The notes beneath the pieces were generated by a model, which was not told the DNA's origin, did not search any database, and worked only from the letters and a program-made list of their open reading frames with translations. Both the position numbers and the translations under genes were made by a program. A stretch of 64,000 bases of DNA from Dipteris shenzhenensis (lineage: Eukaryota > Polypodiophyta > Polypodiopsida > Gleicheniales): the NCBI GenBank assembly GCA_047967505.1, contig CM106541.1. One strand, given 5' to 3'. Position 1 is the stretch's first letter; each line of letters opens with the position of its first letter. Shown here in pieces: positions 32,539 to 42,654 of this stretch.

Positions 32539-34755
32539 GGCTCAAAACACCTTGCATCATTCATAGTTCATCCACTACATTGATTGCCTCAAATTTTTGA
32601 CTGAAAATAACTTGAAATCACAAGAGAATCTTGGATAAGCTCAGAATAACTGGCAAGATTTGAACTTGATACGCCCAAAAAATACATGAATAAGACTATG
32701 CTCACGAGAGCTCATAATTTATCCTCATTGTAGTTTATATAATATTGTGGCGTGGAATACAATTGTATGAATAAAGCTATTGTCTTGCATCCAACTTAGC
32801 TTTCTCTACTCATTTTAAATGTTCCCTGGCATCAAAAGCATGCATCAAAAGAGATACATGTTGTAAGCAAGGAAAAAATTAGGGGTGAATTTTAGCCCAA
32901 TGGCAAATTTAGAGGCTTCTTTAGGTTGATTGGGCTAATTTTCAGAGCTTCAAATTTGATAAATTTGCCCAAAAATACATGTAGGCTAATTTTATAGCTT
33001 TAAATTTTTGATAAATTTGCCTTAAAAATAGTAGCATGGATAATATTTGTTACTCTACATGAGGAAAGATCTACCATTGACGCACTTATTTTTCACCTTG
33101 GTTGTAAGAATTTAGATTGAAGTAAATATATTTAGGTCAAGGAAAGAAAACACATTTTGTATGAACAAGCAATTAAAAATATTTCTATATTAATATATAA
33201 TATAACTATTATAACCACATGTACTATGGGCGGGGAGGCGATGTGCTTCTTTTACCCAAGAATTATAATTTGAGGGAATGGATCCTTCCCTTGGCATCTC
33301 AAATATTAGAATCTAGTAGAGTTTCAAAAAAGTCTTGCGTGAACAATAATGTCCAAATGGATAAGATATTGACGAATTACCTGATGTCAATAGTCAATAG
33401 TCATATTGTTTGTATTGCAATTCAAGATTTAATGAATATCTTGCATGCACTTGTTGCATAAATCTTTTTCACTTTTTGCAAACATGGAAAAATACATTCA
33501 AAACAGAATGCATATTAAAACACCCTATTCATTATTTTTGCACTATGCTAAAATTCAAATTTGACAGAGGACTTGCCTGTAATGACGGGGATCCATGGGG
33601 CATTGTTGCTATCATTGTTTATAATTTGAAAGAAAATTTGACAGATTTATGACCAACTTTCATAAATGCATAATTTTATAGATTTCCTCATGTCTTCCTA
33701 CCTCACACTTCTACTGGAAAAAAAAAACATGCAATCCCAATCCGTCTTAGATTTATTGCTACAAGGATCCTCAATTAGACTCTTCTATCTCAATCATTCT
33801 TACCACATGTTTTTGGTATTCGATCATAGGGTAGGCTAGAGATTGAATTTGACATTAAGGAGTTCAAGAAAAAAAGAGCGACCACAAAGACGATTCAGAC
33901 CTCACATAAATAATTTTACCTCGTGCAATATAAGAAAGATATAGTTTGCAATCAGCACATTGTGGTTGACTACAAGGTAGCTGCTTGGTAACTCGCTCTT
34001 TTGACACCACAACTTGACTTTAGAATCCAAGTACAACTCTCTTTAGTGTTTGAATATGCGGCACTACTCACAGCATGGAGGTCATGCGCGTTCTCACATC
34101 TTGTGTTCGGCTTCCATCGAATTACACTCACTCCCCATATTTTGTCCACACTCTCTCCCATCTTTCTCACACACTCATCTCTATTGTGCTATTGCTACTT
34201 GTAGGTTTGTAGCTCTCCTAGAATCCAAATCATGCATTTTGGTTAGCTGTGCATGTCTATGTCTTTGCAGTGGATAAAAATGGGTTCCATCCTTTTACCT
34301 TCCACAAGTTCCATGTCGAGTCATGGGTCCATCTATTGATCCCCATAGGTGTCTTCTTTCGAGCTAGTACATGTTTTGCTTGAGGTAGATCATTGTTTCC
34401 ACACCCGTCTTTCCAACAACTAGTATATGTTCTGCTTGAGGTAGATCATTGCTTCCATAGAATCTTCTTGCCATGTTTACTTTGCTCTTGTGACGCTGTA
34501 TGTTGTAATAACCCGAAGCAAGACGTTAAGAACTGCCCATGGAGCATGCTGTTTTATGCACAAAAGTCCCTATTCATCATGAAGGTGCTTTGCAAGTTGC
34601 AACTTGCAGTTCCAAGTTGTGCTTTGATTTGCTAACAACGAAACTATTCTCCCCTTGGTCCTTTCTATATATAGTCCCATCAGGGCTGACATTTTTCCTC
34701 AGTACAAGCAGACTTGTTGCTTACCTAAACAAGGTGAATTACATTCATATGGCCT
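32539..34755. other. intergenic, no gene seen
   Basis: AT-rich. Repeated aaatttgataaatttgcc at about 32950-33020 and a gcttgaggtagatcattg(t/c)ttcc direct repeat at about 34379 and 34434. No recognisable gene. Confidence 0.4.
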
Positions 34756-34759
34756 GCCG

Positions 34760-35565
34760 AGAGAATAAAGTTTGTGTAAGGAAGGGAGTGGTTAGACCAA
34801 TAAATATAATTTGTCCCAAATAGTTTGTGTTCTTGTGGGTTGTTTGTCCAAATGTAGTCAATAGTTGATCCATGTCTAGTTAGTATTTGGTATGTTGTAG
34901 TCAATATTTAAGTTACCTATGATTGTTGTTGGTGTTGTTGTCAGAATATCATGTAGGAGTTGCTTAAGTAGAGTTAGTAGTGTATTGGTTGGTGTTGTAG
35001 GGGATTTGTTAATGTTTATGACAACGTGCTCATTTGTTTTATTTTGTGCGAACATTGTTAGTAAGCACTCACACTTGTTTGCGATAATGTATTTTTTGTG
35101 TATTAGCTGGATGTGTGAGCTGTGGCATGTTGCTAGGCCAACTCCATTGTTCTTTTGAAGGCATGAGAACCTTGGTAGTTGAGTTTCCTACATGAAGTTC
35201 TTGAAGGCATAAGATTGCAACTGAGAGGATGCTATTGTCGCAAAGGATGTCTTGCAAGTGGGATGTAAGAGCGCGTGTGTTGATTGTATTGTTTCGGTTT
35301 TGGTTGTGAAGAAGTTAAGTTCTTTGGGGATCCATTTTCGATTGTTTTGCAATCGTTCAAGTTCTCGAAGAACATTCACATCTACATTGATGTGTTGGGT
35401 TAGGAGAGGTTTGATAAGAAAGAGGCTGTTAGGGTTTCGAATACATGAAAGTGCTATATATGTGAGGCCATGTGACTTGATTAAGGAAGGGTCAAAGGCA
35501 AGGAAATCCATTGTTAATCCTTGGGATCGATGGATAGTTCTAGCAGAAGCTAGTCAGGGATGTTT
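34760..35565 (-). pseudogene. Helentron-type relic: Pif1-like helicase end plus endonuclease
   Basis: On the minus strand ARTIHRSQGLTMD (about 35560-35510) is helicase motif V and HGLTYIALSCIRN (about 35470) is motif VI of the Pif1/Helitron helicase family. In a Pif1 protein the second is normally ALSRV, so a key Arg is changed. After a linker come parts of an exo-endo-phosphatase domain: NGVGLATCHSSH, HVVINI and TPTTIIGNLNID (about 34990-34900), then GSTIDYIWTNN and NHSLPYTNF (about 34860-34770). In family members the IIG(D)(F/L)N and (S)DH sites are catalytic; both Asp positions are Asn here. Helicase followed by endonuclease is the Helentron/Helitron2 order. Frame changes and stops show it is dead. 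The Rep domain is not seen. Confidence 0.65.
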
Positions 35566-35921
35566 TTATCAAAGGTATAGAAATATAGTATTATAATATA
35601 CTGGCGAAATTTTTCATAAATTATTTTTAAAAGTTTCAAAGAATTGGCGAATTATATCTTTTGTTATAATTTTTGTTTCAAAACTTGGCTAAATATTCTA
35701 GGGCATTTAAAAAACTTTCAATTTTCACAAATATACTAAAAACTAGTTATATTGAAAACTCTGTCTTTTCCATTTTACATAATTTGAAAATACATGAAAT
35801 AGCTAGCGTTTAGGATACTGTAGAGTATGCAAAACATAAAATTGTTTAAGGATAATGAATATCCTTCAAATCCAATGGGGGAAGAAAATTCTCAAAGTCT
35901 AGTTTAAATAGTCCAAAAAAG
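35566..35921. other. intergenic
   Basis: AT-rich spacer between the Helentron and hAT relics. No feature seen. Confidence 0.5.
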
Positions 35922-36550
35922 CTAATTATAGCCTTTTCTTTTACAGCTTGACTTCCAGAGTGCTAATGGAAAGCTACTAACATCATAAGAATAAGAGTAT
36001 AATCTCCAGCTAAGATCTAAGTTATCATTTAGCTTATTACAAAGCTTATTCTTCAAGTAACCGAGAATACTAAAACACCTTTCATCCTCAACTGAGCCAA
36101 GAATAAAGGTTTGACATAAATTTGCAAGCTTGAAGTACTCAGAAATGTTATCTTGTAGGAATGTACTACAAGAGAGCTCATTCCAAAGCCAAACCATCGA
36201 ACCTTGCATTCGAACATTTTCCATTAAATTACTTTGCTGGTGCATAACTTCTCCAAAAAGGGAAGACTGTGAATAAAGCTTTCCAAAATCCAACAAACCA
36301 TTGTACTTTATATTGTCCATGTCAATGTCCCGTCCAAAGTGTTTTTTGAGAGCATCCAAATGATTCTTTAGACCTGCTTTGATACTTTCATAAGATCCAT
36401 TGACCCAAAAATGTGGAGATATGATGGTAAATGCTTCCATTAGGTCATTTCGTGGAAACCTACTTCTGATCTCATCTACCACTGCACTTGCAACTTCACT
36501 AAGGGCATTTTTCATTGTTTGTACTTTCTTAAAAAAAGCCTCTTTTTTAA
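35922..36550 (-). pseudogene. hAT transposase C-terminal fragment
   Basis: A 197-aa open frame (ATG 36515, stop 35922), preceded in frame by a few residues and a TAG. Residues about 125-175 read EYFKLANLCQTFILGSVED followed by ERCFSILGYLKNKLCNKL, the dimerisation domain of hAT transposases (S..ERCFS....K.....L). The N-terminal BED zinc finger and the DDE core are absent, so this is a 3' remnant although the remaining frame is open. No terminal inverted repeats were identified. It lies between two other transposon relics and has no host partner. Confidence 0.75.
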
Positions 36551-37051
36551 TCTATTGTAGTCTTTTGTGTCATTTGTTTTCTCTCGTCATCGTGAAAACT
36601 TGATTGTTTGCACGAAGGCAAACATATCCTTCCTGGTCACATGTTAAAAGTGAGGAATCCCCATCTAGGTCTAATAGCTTAGATCAACTAGCTGCAAAGA
36701 GGGTGACATTAGCTATGTTGGTGTCCCTTGAAACAAAGGAGAAATGGCTTGGGTGCACATGTTAAAGATGATGTCAATCAGAAGGACCAACGTGGCTCCA
36801 TTCGTGGTTGAACGTAGAGTAGAAACAATGCATGATCATCTTGATCCCAAAAGTCTATGGGCTTCAACAGAATGCAAGAAAAGGAGAGACAGCCTAAGTG
36901 TGGAAGTTATTGCTACAATGATGACGATTTGGCACGAAAATACGAGAGTTTCTCCAAATAAAAAGGACATCTATAAGAAGCAGACGAGACGGAAGATGTT
37001 TGAAGAGCACATCATACACATGCTAGATACAACGCAGGTCAGTGGTGCCTA

Positions 37052-37440
37052 AACCGTCCCGGTGGTTGTTTGTGATTGAGCTTTGGAAAGTTTACTGGTT
37101 TTATTTCTTAAACCAGGCTTGGACTAAATGTGATTGTCCTAAACCAGCTCGGTGGTTGGAACATCATGCAACCGTAGGCTGGTTCAGCTCAATCACTAGT
37201 TATGTGATTGTCTTGAACCAGCGTGGTTGAACAGATATTAGTTGTTGTCCAGCCTGGTGACATGGTTGAGCAAAAATTAATAGCAATATATTTTGCAATA
37301 TATTGTTGTTTTATTCAACTAGCCTGGTGGTTGGAGCATCATGTAACTGTGGTTGCTTCAGCTCAATCAACAGTTATGTGATTGACTTGAACCAGCGTGG
37401 TTGAATAGACATTAGTTATTAACCAGCCCGGTGGTTGAAA
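37052..37440 (+). repeat. hairpin-unit minisatellite, left part
   Basis: Repeats of AACCA-(3 to 6 nt)-TGGTT, each a small dyad, e.g. aaccagctcggtggtt (37142), aaccagcgtggtt (37216 and 37390), aaccagcccggtggtt (37421). The two aaccagcgtggtt copies sit in a larger unit of about 174 bp (atcatg(c/t)aac..cagctcaatca..gttatgtgattg). Confidence 0.85.
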
Positions 37441-37602
37441 TTATTGTGTTTCTTAGTACTTAAAAAAATTAAATTTAATTTCCTGCTATTCGGGTCATAT
37501 ATAACTGTTAAATTATAAAATTCAAAAATGAAAAGCAATTTATTGTTATTTTCTAATGGTAAAATTTAGAAATGAAAAGCAATATACTTATTATTGTCTA
37601 AT

Positions 37603-37980
37603 TGTTAAGAGTTGTGGTGCCATGAGCACATAATTAAAGGCTAAGGTATGGTATAGGAAACAAAGTAGCCACCCTAGGATGTGGACTACATGACGTGGAG
37701 ATGTGGATCAAGGATATCCACAAGGAGAGATGTGGATTAGAGGATCCCACAGATGTCAACTATTCAAAGGGCACTCTCTATATAAGAGGCCTATCATGGA
37801 TTGTTGATATAGAGAAGAATGCACATTCACTCAAGATTTTGTTTATGAGTCCAAGCTAATCTATCTTGCAACCTAGTTGACTTGAGGTACATGTCATGAG
37901 CATTCTCTTCATCATGTCTCCACATAGGTTCCATCCACCTTAGACCGCTCTATGGATCCTAAGGCATGCATGTTTTCTCA
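37603..37980 (+). repeat. 5' LTR of non-autonomous element
   Basis: 378 bp, starts tgttaagagttgtgg and ends catgttttctca. TATA box tatataag at 37779-37786. Confidence 0.92.
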
Positions 37981-37992
37981 CGGTATCAGAGC
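37981..37992 (+). promoter_or_regulatory. primer binding site, tRNA-iMet type with one mismatch
   Basis: cggtatcagagc directly abuts the LTR. The first base differs from the usual tggtatcagagc. Confidence 0.8.
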
Positions 37993-40300
37993 TTAGGTCT
38001 AGTCTCCTAGATTAGTTCTAGGCTTGCCTTAGGAGCACATGTTTTCTCCTAGGTTAGTTTTAGTTTTAGATTGAGAGAATTCCATGCATTGAATGAAAAT
38101 TCCATTCATTGCTTTGAGAGATTTCCATCATTCTTGAGAGCTTGAGTGTTCTCTTTGAGAGATCTTCATTGAAGAGACATGAGAAGGCTTTCGTGAGGAA
38201 GAGAGTCATCATTGAGAGTTTTCTTTATTCTACAATAGATCTATTGAGAGAAAAAGAGAGAGATTTTTGCTCTCATATCCTATTCTGAGAGCGAGATACT
38301 ACGTTGAGAAACTCAAGCAAAGGAAGCTTATCCTAGCAAGGCTCGCACTGCAACATAGAAGCTACATGCAAGAAAATGGCTCAGAGATAAGGCGACACTA
38401 CAGCAAAAATGACCAACACGACCATGCTCCAATAGTAGCAACTGCATCAATGAGCTCACCTGCAATACCTCACACCAACCTACCTCCATCTACGGCTTGG
38501 ATGACCCTTGGTAGCAATCTACAGGCAAAGCTGCACCTCCAGCACTCGACGCTAGCCTTCCTACAGCCACAAAAGGCTCGGCCTACCAACACCTTGCTCA
38601 TTGCTCCAACTCCATCGAGGCGGCTCCAGCATTCAAAGGTCTCTATTACGACACCAAAGCAAAGCTTCTATCACAAACATGAACGTCAACGGCTCCAAAG
38701 TAGCACTCCTCAATGCCACATAGCCAAAGCGGCATATGCAAGCTCACAAAAGGCTCCAACCCTTTACAGCCAACAATGAACTAAGAAGCAGTAGCCGCCC
38801 TGCTACTTACAATTTAAATCTCATGGTAGCCCATCTACCTCTTCATATCAACAGCAACAAAACGTGTTGCAAAGCTCTTACGCTCCATAGTCATGCTCCA
38901 ACAGCTGACACGCACTATCCACATGCCATCTCAGCCTCCAAAACTAATGATATCCAAATGCACAATGACCACGGTTAGCACCATGCTTTAGTAGCACTAG
39001 CAGCTTATAAATAGTTTCTATCTCCTATAGCAAACTCGACTGTGGAGCTTCTACAAATGACTCAACATCCCTACTGCATGCAAAATGCCAGCCGACTAGC
39101 CATCTACGCCTAGTAACTCCCACGCACTAGTAACTCGATCAATGAGTAGTGGCTCACGGCTTCCACCAATAAAACTGCCTCACTATTTAGCGCATCCAAC
39201 TCCTCGACTTTGCAACGGACGAGGTCCATCCAACTGCGCCTACTAAGCTCTCCAATGACCTTACTGCACACAGTCTCTGCAAATGGCCCCCATAGCCACG
39301 GCTGACACAACGCCTATGAATACGACTATGCCCTCCAAAAATCTCCAAGGCTGACCTAGTAGACGCTCAATGACCCGCCTGAGGCAGCTCTAGCAACGGT
39401 GACACTGCAACGATCTCCAGCTCACAGCGTTCTAGCAATAGATCTCGCAGGAAACCCCAAAAAAAAATTACATGCAGGCGTCGCCATCTCCTCCCATAGA
39501 GAGCTCTATCTCTCTCTACAAATCTCTCTCTAAACCTCCCTTTGCCATGTGGCATATAAGAATTGACTAGGGTTATTGAAAGCACCCAAGGTTCAGTTCA
39601 TCTAGACTTAAGCTAACTAACTTGAGTTAGAAAGTTGCCACATGGCATAGTGCCACCTAAGCACAATGCCATCTAAGCACAATTCTGCAAGTTGTATGTG
39701 AATAGCCTCTACCACATCATCATCAAAGGCCTCTTCTTCACAAAAACTTCGACAAGTCGTAACTTCCAATCCAAGAAGATCTGATACACTCCAAAAAGGA
39801 AAAGTGATCGCATTTTCGAGCTCTACGCACCTATCAAGTTAGAATCATTGTTAGCAATTAGACACTGCCAATATTGAAAGAAATCAATTGGTAAGACCTT
39901 TGCAAAAAATGGAAAAGCAAAGCATGAATGCACACATTGTTGTCATAAGCATGCCAAAAGCACAAGTGTATTAGATGACCATAGCACAAAACATGGCATC
40001 CACACATAAAGCATTCAGGCACATGGAAGAAAAAAGCATCATGCATCAAGCTACATTAAGTAAAGAAGCGAATGCCATCGACATCAAGCATTGAGAAGCA
40101 ACATCCTTATCACCTTCAGCCCATATGTTTGTAAATCAAACCTAACCACCTGAGAATAGCTATGTAAGCATCCAAGGAAGGATTTAATCTTGTAATACCC
40201 ACACTTGACCACCTTAAGCAGCAATGCATGCACTAAGGGGAGGTGATGCAATGGAACTCACATTTGACCACCTTGCAGTAGCCAAAGGATCATGGCACCA

Positions 40301-40308
40301 AGGGGAGG
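40301..40308 (+). promoter_or_regulatory. polypurine tract
   Basis: aggggagg immediately before the 3' LTR. Confidence 0.75.
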
Positions 40309-40690
40309 TGTTAAGAGTTGTGGTGCCATGAGGACATAGTTAGAGGCTAAGGTATGGTATAGGAAAGAATCAAAGTAGCCACCCTAGGATGTGGACTACA
40401 TGATGTGGAGATGTGGATCAAGGATATCCATAAGGAGAGATGTGGATCAAAGGATCCCATAGATGTTGACTATTTAAAGGGCACTCTCTATATAAGAGGC
40501 CTATCATGTATTGTTGATATAGAGAAGAATGCACATTCACTCAAGATTCTGTTTATGAATCTAAGCTAATCTAGCTTGGAACCTAATTGACTTGAGGTAC
40601 ATTTCATGAGCATTCTCTTCATCATGTCTCCACATAGGTTCCATCCACCTTAGAGCGCTCCATGGATCCTGAGGCACGCATGTTTTCTCA
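40309..40690 (+). repeat. 3' LTR of non-autonomous element
   Basis: 382 bp. The same TATA box lies at about 40489. It carries a 4-bp insertion (gaat) relative to the 5' LTR. Confidence 0.92.
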
Positions 40691-40718
40691 CTAATATGTG
40701 AAGTTGAGACCATCAGGT

Positions 40719-40890
40719 TAAACCATCCCAATGGTTGAAACTGTGGCAGTGTCCTAAACCTTCCTGGTGGTTGAAATTGTGATTGTCCTAAACATGTCCT
40801 AAACTAGTCCGGTGCTGTCCTAAACGTGTCCTAAACCAGCCCAATGATTGAAATTATGACTATCCTAAACCAGCACGGTGGTTGAAAATT
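40719..40890 (+). repeat. hairpin-unit minisatellite, right part
   Basis: Continuation of the array beyond the LTR element: aaccatcccaatggtt (40721), aaccttcctggtggtt (40757), aaccagcacggtggtt (about 40869), with gattgtcctaaac spacers as on the left side. Confidence 0.85.
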
Positions 40891-41452
40891 GTTTTGCTTC
40901 ATTATATACATACATTAGACTTTGTTTTGTATTCTTTTAATAGTAGCAAAAAGTGGGCTTATTGTTCTATTGTTCCCACATGTTGGGTCAGCAAACAGAG
41001 TTGTATCTCAAGTTTGTGGATCAGAATCTAGACATTTCAATTGGGCAAAGGAGCTTTGAGCATTGTATGCCCTAGTACCTCAGGAAACTCAAAGACAGGA
41101 ATGTTTGTTGTTGCAAAACACACATACACTTTGACCTAGCCCGGCAAGCTATGATGACTTGAGATTTGGTCGTGTTGGAGCACTACTCCATGGGGATCAA
41201 TGCCCATGCCTCCCCAATGAATGTGTAGTCTGTAGGCCACCTGGATTCTCATTATGTGTTGCAAGAGAGGGAAATTTTTGTAGCCTAAGTTCTCTGTGGG
41301 AGCTAGTGGTTTGTCCAAAGGGAGGCCATGAGTGGCATAGGATTGAATGCATTCGTAGCACATGTAAAAATTGTAGTTTGAAGTTGAAGAAGAAGACATT
41401 CAATGTCTGTCCCAATGAAATGAGGAAAGACAACCACATTGCTCTAAAATAG

Positions 41453-42329
41453 AGGAGATTTGAAAATCAATGTTGAAGGATCCAATAAAAAGAGATGGCT
41501 ACTATCATATAAGAGCACCCAGCCAAGGGAGCTTGTAGGTCACGTGGTTCAATCCATCCCAAAATATGTGCTTCACAATTTCACGACCAGCTGCTGGTAG
41601 GATAAGCAGTTTAGGACATGCCTTGCCAATTTTCCCCGTGACACTATTGTATCTATCATAGATTTTGTAGAAAATTATTCTTTTCAAGAACAAGATGAGA
41701 TACAAAGTTCTCACTAGTACAACAAGCAGATAACAATTCTTGTGCATATCATGTACAGTCATTTGCTTGATTCTTCCATGCCTGATGCCAATCTGCTTGC
41801 TGACTCACAAGAGTCCAGGTCAGTGCAACTCACTTACCATTTCTACTTTCAAATGATAGGGAACATGACACCCTATTTGTGCAGCATGCTTTTCTATTGC
41901 ATTGGGATGATGGCTGAAAAGGAAAATCCCCATTAAGGGAGGTTTGAGGTCTCAAAAGGGCCTCATAAGGAATAAATTAAGGAAGAGATTAAGTTAAGCA
42001 AAAGTGACCTACTATGATAACCCAAGGGTATAAGGGACTCCTGGCATTTACTAAGCTGACATGGGTCATCTTGGCCCTTGGATGGAGGATGGACCAAGGG
42101 CCTAGGATGCCTTGGATGGGGCCAAGGTTGACTTTAGCGGCCTCCAAATCTGACAAGGGGAAGGCCTAATAAAGAGGGATAATGCGCTTCATTGTAGGCC
42201 ATTAGATCTATTCAAGATCTATGGTGGAGATGGAGATGCTTCATGAAGGGCTAGGATTGAGAGGCGCTCCATGGAGGGTGGAGATCACAAGATTAAGATG
42301 GATGGACCGGATTGAAGTACCATATTGGA
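41453..42329. other. intergenic, possible faint continuation of the transposase-like relic
   Basis: Short plus-strand frames (e.g. 41742-41936) follow the Cys-rich exon but I cannot align them to it. No other feature. Confidence 0.35.
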
Positions 42330-42628
42330 TGGCCCAGATTGAAGCGCCTCTTTCTCTCACCTCCTCCCTTGGATCCATGCTTGATCTATGGCCCATATTG
42401 AAGTGCCTTTTGCGTCCATCCCCTCCCTTGGATCCATTCCTTGATCTATGGCTTAAATTGAAGCGCTTTTTTCTCTCATCTCCTCCCTTGGATCCACCCC
42501 TTGATCTATGGCCTAGATTGAAGCACACTTTCTTCTCATCCCCTCCCTTGGATCTACCCCTTGATCTATGGCCTAGATTGAAGCACACTTTCCTCTCATC
42601 CCCTCCCTTGGATCTACCCCTTGATCTA
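42330..42628 (+). repeat. 60-bp tandem repeat, about five units
   Basis: Units of the type ctcatcccctcccttggatc followed by (c/t)accccttgatctatgg and cctagattgaagc. The last two are nearly identical. As 60 is divisible by 3, it stays open in one frame as a 20-residue repeat (SSPPLDLPLDLWPRLKHTF), but nothing suggests a real protein. Confidence 0.92.
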
Positions 42629-42654
42629 ATGGTAGTGATTTACCATAAATTTGA

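Larger units (their letters stand above)
37603..40690 (+). mobile_element. non-autonomous LTR retrotransposon (LARD/TRIM-like)
   Basis: A 3088-bp element with LTRs 37603-37980 and 40309-40690, TG..CA ends, and a perfect target-site duplication ctaat (37598-37602 and 40691-40695). The LTRs are about 94% identical by eye count (23 substitutions and one 4-bp indel), so it is much older than the copia at 2655. A primer site follows the 5' LTR and aggggagg precedes the 3' LTR. The 2.3-kb interior has no Gag or Pol similarity. Its longest frame (38267-38779, 170 aa) is low-complexity and not a known domain. Mobilisation by an autonomous copia element is inferred from the tRNA-iMet site. It lies in the intron of the transposase-like gene. 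Confidence 0.92.
36744..41452 (+). pseudogene. transposase-like gene of unnamed family, split by a 3.95-kb intron
   Basis: Exon A (36744-37037) encodes an ERRVETMHDHLDPKSLW block, then TRVSPNKKD and EEHIIHMLDTTQ, ending ACGCAG|GTCAGT. Exon B starts after GGGTCAG at 40992 (CAA ACA GAG) and joins in phase 0: QTELYLKFVDQNLDISIG, RSFEHCMP, a TAG, then KDRNVCCCKTH, a TGA at 41159-41161 and, in another frame, a Cys-rich part (CPCLPNECVVC, SLSSLWELVVCPKGG, WHRIECIR, CKNC). From memory this order of motifs recurs in uncharacterised proteins of liverworts and other non-seed plants; I could not verify it. Two stops and a frameshift make it a pseudogene. The reading continues upstream in another frame (about 36665-36740). 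Confidence 0.5.

Noticed and set aside
38267-38779. 170-aa frame inside the non-autonomous LTR element as Gag
   Set aside because: No Gag domain, zinc knuckle or protease motif; composition is low-complexity Ser/Thr/Gln/His.
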